Positions 4,497 to 6,872 of a stretch of 6,872 nt of DNA are shown here, piece after piece. The position numbers and the translations under genes are program-made. The notes beneath the pieces are model-generated. The model was given only the letters and a program-made list of their open reading frames with translations. It searched no databases and was not told the DNA's origin. The stretch is from RGIG2206 sp045540915 (lineage in GTDB: Bacteria > Bacillota > Clostridia > Oscillospirales > Acutalibacteraceae): NCBI GenBank assembly GCA_045540915.1, contig JAZQID010000128.1, positions 1 through 6,872 of the forward strand, read 5' to 3'. The stretch's first letter is position 1, and each line of letters begins with the position of its first letter.

Positions 4497-6698
4497 TTAC
4501 TTCTTATCAATCACACCTGTACCGGAGATATTAAAGAGATCATCAATATCGCCGTTAACATTGGTACAATTTTCGACAGTAATAGTGCAATTTACAGCAT
4601 GGATACCGTCCTCAAACTCATCGGAAGTATTAACTGCGGCTACATCGAAGGTGCAGTTCTTGATTGTAGCGTCGGTATAGGTACGGATAACGCCATAAGA
4701 ACCGTTGCCGAGGATAGTACAACCATCAAAGGTCAGGCTGTTGGCACCGGAGCCGATAGCCGCCCAACCAATAATGGTGCAATCCTTGTAAAGAATATCA
4801 GCACCGGTCAATCCATCATAGTGAATTGCGTAAACACCCTTGCCGTCAAAGGTACAGTTCTCGAATACAACAGTACCCTTTGCATAGTTCCAACGCTGAG
4901 CATTGCTACCGGAGAAGGTAATATTCTTGAAGGTAACGTTGTTCAAGTTATTCCAGCTCATTGCAGTATCGTGAGAGGCGAACACCGTGCCTTCGGTACC
5001 GATAACGGCAGCACCCTCACCGATGGTGGGAAGCTTACCGTAGTCGCCGCTGCCGAGGATGACGGTGGCATTATTTGCCTTAAGAGCATCCTTAAGAGTT
5101 GCAGACTGATTTCCGTCTGCGTCGTAGGCATCAGCCAGAGGGACGGCAACGATCGCGTTATCTGCAGCGATGTCATAGCACTCGTAAGCAGAGCCGTCAA
5201 CATAAGGAGCCTTGATCTCAGACAGTCCGTAGTTTGCTACGTTGCCTTCAACGTAGGTATTGCACTTGGGAAGATCGTGGAAGTTGCGCAGACCGATTGC
5301 AGTCATATCTGCACCCGTGGTGTTGACGAAGTTGTTGTCTGCAACGGTAACCTTCAGCGCGTAGGTGCAGGAAGCATTGTTGTGAGGAGTAATGGTAACG
5401 CTGCTGTTGGTAACAGTGTTGTTCACAACGGTAACATTGTTCTTGGTATTGCCTACGTAAACTGCGGTGCCGGTGGAAAGAGAGGTGTTGACATTTCCGA
5501 AGATGTTGTTCTTGATCACGATGTCGCCGTTGCCGTTGCCGGGATAGTACATATAAACGTAGTATGCGGCATTGGTATCAAAGGTACAACCGTCAATGGT
5601 GATATTATTGGAAGCACCGGAGGTACGCTGTCTGTCATAAACGGTGATCGGGCAGTAATTGTCGGTATTTTCACCGTAAAGGTTGGTGAATTTGCAGTTG
5701 ATAATCTGCAGGTTTTCAGCTCCCTTGGAACCCTCTGCGCTTGTAATATTAGCAAATATGCCTCTATTATCACTCTTAGGATCCTTAACTTCTACGGGAG
5801 CATATGCATCAAAAGTGATACCGATAATCTTTACGTTTTTCTTACCGTTTACATTGACATGGTCAGCAATAGCGGTGTTGGAAACGAGAGTGATATTGTC
5901 GCAAGGAATAACGATGGACATATTGTAATATTCACCGTCTGCAAGTCCGATTACATCGCCAGGCTTAGCCGCGTCGAGAACCTCCTGAATGTTTTCGGGA
6001 GTAGCGATCACGTCTGCAGGAAGAGCATCATTATCGTAGTCTTTTCCGTAACTATCATTCTCATAAGTATACTGAGTAGCAACGAGATTAATACCGAGAT
6101 TGATTACGGGAGCGTCAGTACCGGTTTTGTAGTTTGCCTCGTTGCCAACCGTCTCAGGCATATATACTACAAGTGCAACGTATTCTTCAGAAACTCCCTT
6201 ATTCTTAGCCATTAGGCTGCTTCCCTTGGAATAACCAGCAGAAATGATCTGTCCATTAGTAACCGCTGCACGAGCTGCATCACGATCTGCAAAAGCAGTA
6301 TCCGTCTCAATAACATCAAATTCTATATAGTTAGAAAGCTTAAAGATTTCGCCCGCTACATTTTTGCCGATAGTCTCAGAAACAACATTAACACCCAGGT
6401 GATACTTGAATGCAAGTGTTCCTTCGTTTACAACCTTGAGATAAACGACCTCGGTATGACCGGGCTCCCAAAGCTGATTACTGAATACATTAGTGGTTTC
6501 AGTAACTTTTTCCCAGTTGTTAGCATCTGTGCTCCAATACAGCTCAGCATCAAGGTTTCCAGAAGTAATAATGTTGTTGTTACTGGTAACAGAATCTGTA
6601 AACCAAGCGAATGTGCTGCCCACGAGCATTGAAATGCACATAATAAGTGCAAGGGCGCTCGTCAAAAGGGCACGCTTAGTGCTTTTTGTCTTTGTCAT
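4497..6698 (-). CDS. SipW-dependent TasA-like domain fused to right-handed beta-helix (733 aa)
   Basis: A large secreted surface or matrix protein. Residues 1-9 are basic, 10-29 hydrophobic, and STFAWFTDSVTS (28-39) is a textbook SipW-type signal region followed by NIITSGNLDAEL. A TasA/BsaA-like domain spans about 30-210 and is paralogous to the 216-residue protein (LWEPGHTEVVYLKVVNEG, YMPETVGNEANY, NLGINLVATQ). An acidic linker (213-227) leads to PENIQEVLDAAKPGDVIGLADGEY (234-257), the usual N-cap of pectate-lyase-like beta-helices. Rung motifs then recur: NVKIIGITF, NLQIINCKF, NITIDGCTF, DIVIKNNIF, NVTVVNNTV. A second helix block (about 530-733) restarts with ATLKDALKANNATVILGSGDY and continues NVTFKNITF, TVVFENCTF, SLTFDGCTI, ATIKNCTF. 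No transmembrane or sortase signal is seen at the C-terminus. An AGGAGGT site eight bases upstream fixes the ATG. The helix could bind glycans, act as an adhesin or be enzymatic; no catalytic site was recognised. Confidence 0.9.
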   Translation of the reverse strand: MTKTKSTKRALLTSALALIMCISMLVGSTFAWFTDSVTSNNNIITSGNLDAELYWSTDANNWEKVTETTNVFSNQLWEPGHTEVVYLKVVNEGTLAFKYHLGVNVVSETIGKNVAGEIFKLSNYIEFDVIETDTAFADRDAARAAVTNGQIISAGYSKGSSLMAKNKGVSEEYVALVVYMPETVGNEANYKTGTDAPVINLGINLVATQYTYENDSYGKDYDNDALPADVIATPENIQEVLDAAKPGDVIGLADGEYYNMSIVIPCDNITLVSNTAIADHVNVNGKKNVKIIGITFDAYAPVEVKDPKSDNRGIFANITSAEGSKGAENLQIINCKFTNLYGENTDNYCPITVYDRQRTSGASNNITIDGCTFDTNAAYYVYMYYPGNGNGDIVIKNNIFGNVNTSLSTGTAVYVGNTKNNVTVVNNTVTNSSVTITPHNNASCTYALKVTVADNNFVNTTGADMTAIGLRNFHDLPKCNTYVEGNVANYGLSEIKAPYVDGSAYECYDIAADNAIVAVPLADAYDADGNQSATLKDALKANNATVILGSGDYGKLPTIGEGAAVIGTEGTVFASHDTAMSWNNLNNVTFKNITFSGSNAQRWNYAKGTVVFENCTFDGKGVYAIHYDGLTGADILYKDCTIIGWAAIGSGANSLTFDGCTILGNGSYGVIRTYTDATIKNCTFDVAAVNTSDEFEDGIHAVNCTITVENCTNVNGDIDDLFNISGTGVIDKK

Positions 6699-6872
6699 TT
6701 CAAATGACCTCCTCTATGGATTTTTTGCATAAAATGGTTTTCGTGTGAAATTCATAGGTAATATGACAAGTTCGGGCGAATGACGGGTTCGCCGTCCCTT
6801 TTGCCTTGGGATTAAGCCCTCGGCAAGCAGAAGATACAACGCAGAGTTTATACCCTTTGATTGCCGCCCATC
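6699..6872 (-). other. Upstream leader of the beta-helix gene, with hairpins and part of a repeat
   Basis: No gene was found in this stretch. It carries the ribosome binding site (6707-6713), an AT-rich part (6714-6770) and then a GC-richer part with short hairpins: GACGG-GTTCG-CCGTC (6782-6796), which competes with GGCGAA (6775-6780) pairing TTCGCC (6788-6793), and TTGCC (6801-6805) pairing GGCAA (6822-6826) around a GGG/CCC stem. This could be a structured mRNA leader. I found no convincing -35/-10 pair on the - strand; the promoter may lie beyond the edge. Confidence 0.4.
6848..6872. repeat. Second, partial copy of the palindromic-repeat end, cut by the window edge
   Basis: CTTTGATTGCCGCCCATC (6855-6872) is an exact 18-base direct copy of 4448-4465 and is still matching when the window ends. 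TTATACCCTTTGATTGCC (6848-6865) is also the exact inverse of 4369-4386. A weak partner arm, CGGCAA plus scattered matches (6821-6840), may be a decayed left end. The copy includes the start of the arm of the UUCG hairpin, so that hairpin may be repeated just beyond the edge. Confidence 0.7.

Noticed and set aside
4599..6215. Long open frame (538 codons) on the + strand within the beta-helix gene
   Set aside because: It is a shadow: the - strand frame has a signal peptide, a ribosome binding site and clear domain repeats, while this frame has low-complexity valine- and isoleucine-rich sequence without motifs.
6771..6872. Known riboswitch or T-box upstream of the beta-helix gene
   Set aside because: I could not match the sequence to conserved cores of known classes; only simple hairpins are visible.

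Overview
The window looks like a chromosomal segment from a gut-type member of the Clostridia, most likely Oscillospiraceae/Ruminococcaceae. This is inferred from the mixed GC content, the strong AAGGAGG ribosome binding sites, the SipW-type secreted proteins and a small palindromic repeat of a style I associate with that group. No rRNA or other phylogenetic marker is present.

Left part, + strand (1-1416): the 3' end of a KDPG aldolase gene (eda) is followed directly by a complete 2-keto-3-deoxygluconate kinase gene (kdgK). Together they are the last two steps of hexuronate/pectin-sugar breakdown (KDG to KDPG to pyruvate plus glyceraldehyde-3-phosphate). The pair ends at a strong rho-independent terminator at 1381-1416.

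Rest of the window, - strand (read right to left, 6698 to 1417): a convergent cluster of seven genes, most encoding exported proteins. In transcription order these are: (1) a 733-residue protein with a SipW-type signal peptide, a TasA/BsaA-like domain and a long right-handed beta-helix; (2) a 191-residue TasA/BsaA-like protein; (3) a 222-residue surface protein with a C-terminal PPQTG sortase signal; (4) a 216-residue TasA-like protein paralogous to the N-terminal domain of the first; (5) a 196-residue protein with a SipW-type AYAYFS signal; (6) a 37-residue and (7) a 76-residue single-pass membrane protein joined by an ATGA overlap. Genes 2 to 7 are tightly spaced or overlapping and look like one operon. 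Gene 1 is set apart by a 162-bp gap and may be its own unit.

The reading as a whole is a candidate extracellular fibre or biofilm-matrix locus, by analogy with SipW/TasA of Bacillus and SipW/BsaA of Clostridium perfringens. It has several putative secreted subunits, one candidate wall anchor and one large beta-helix subunit. The processing peptidase (SipW) and a sortase are not in the window; they may lie beyond the right edge or elsewhere.

The 162-bp gap holds a MITE-like palindromic element (about 4368-4459) with 20-bp imperfect terminal inverted repeats, next to a perfect 9-bp stem that has a UUCG loop on the - strand. Part of the same repeat reappears at the extreme right edge (6848-6872), so related repeats bracket the beta-helix gene.
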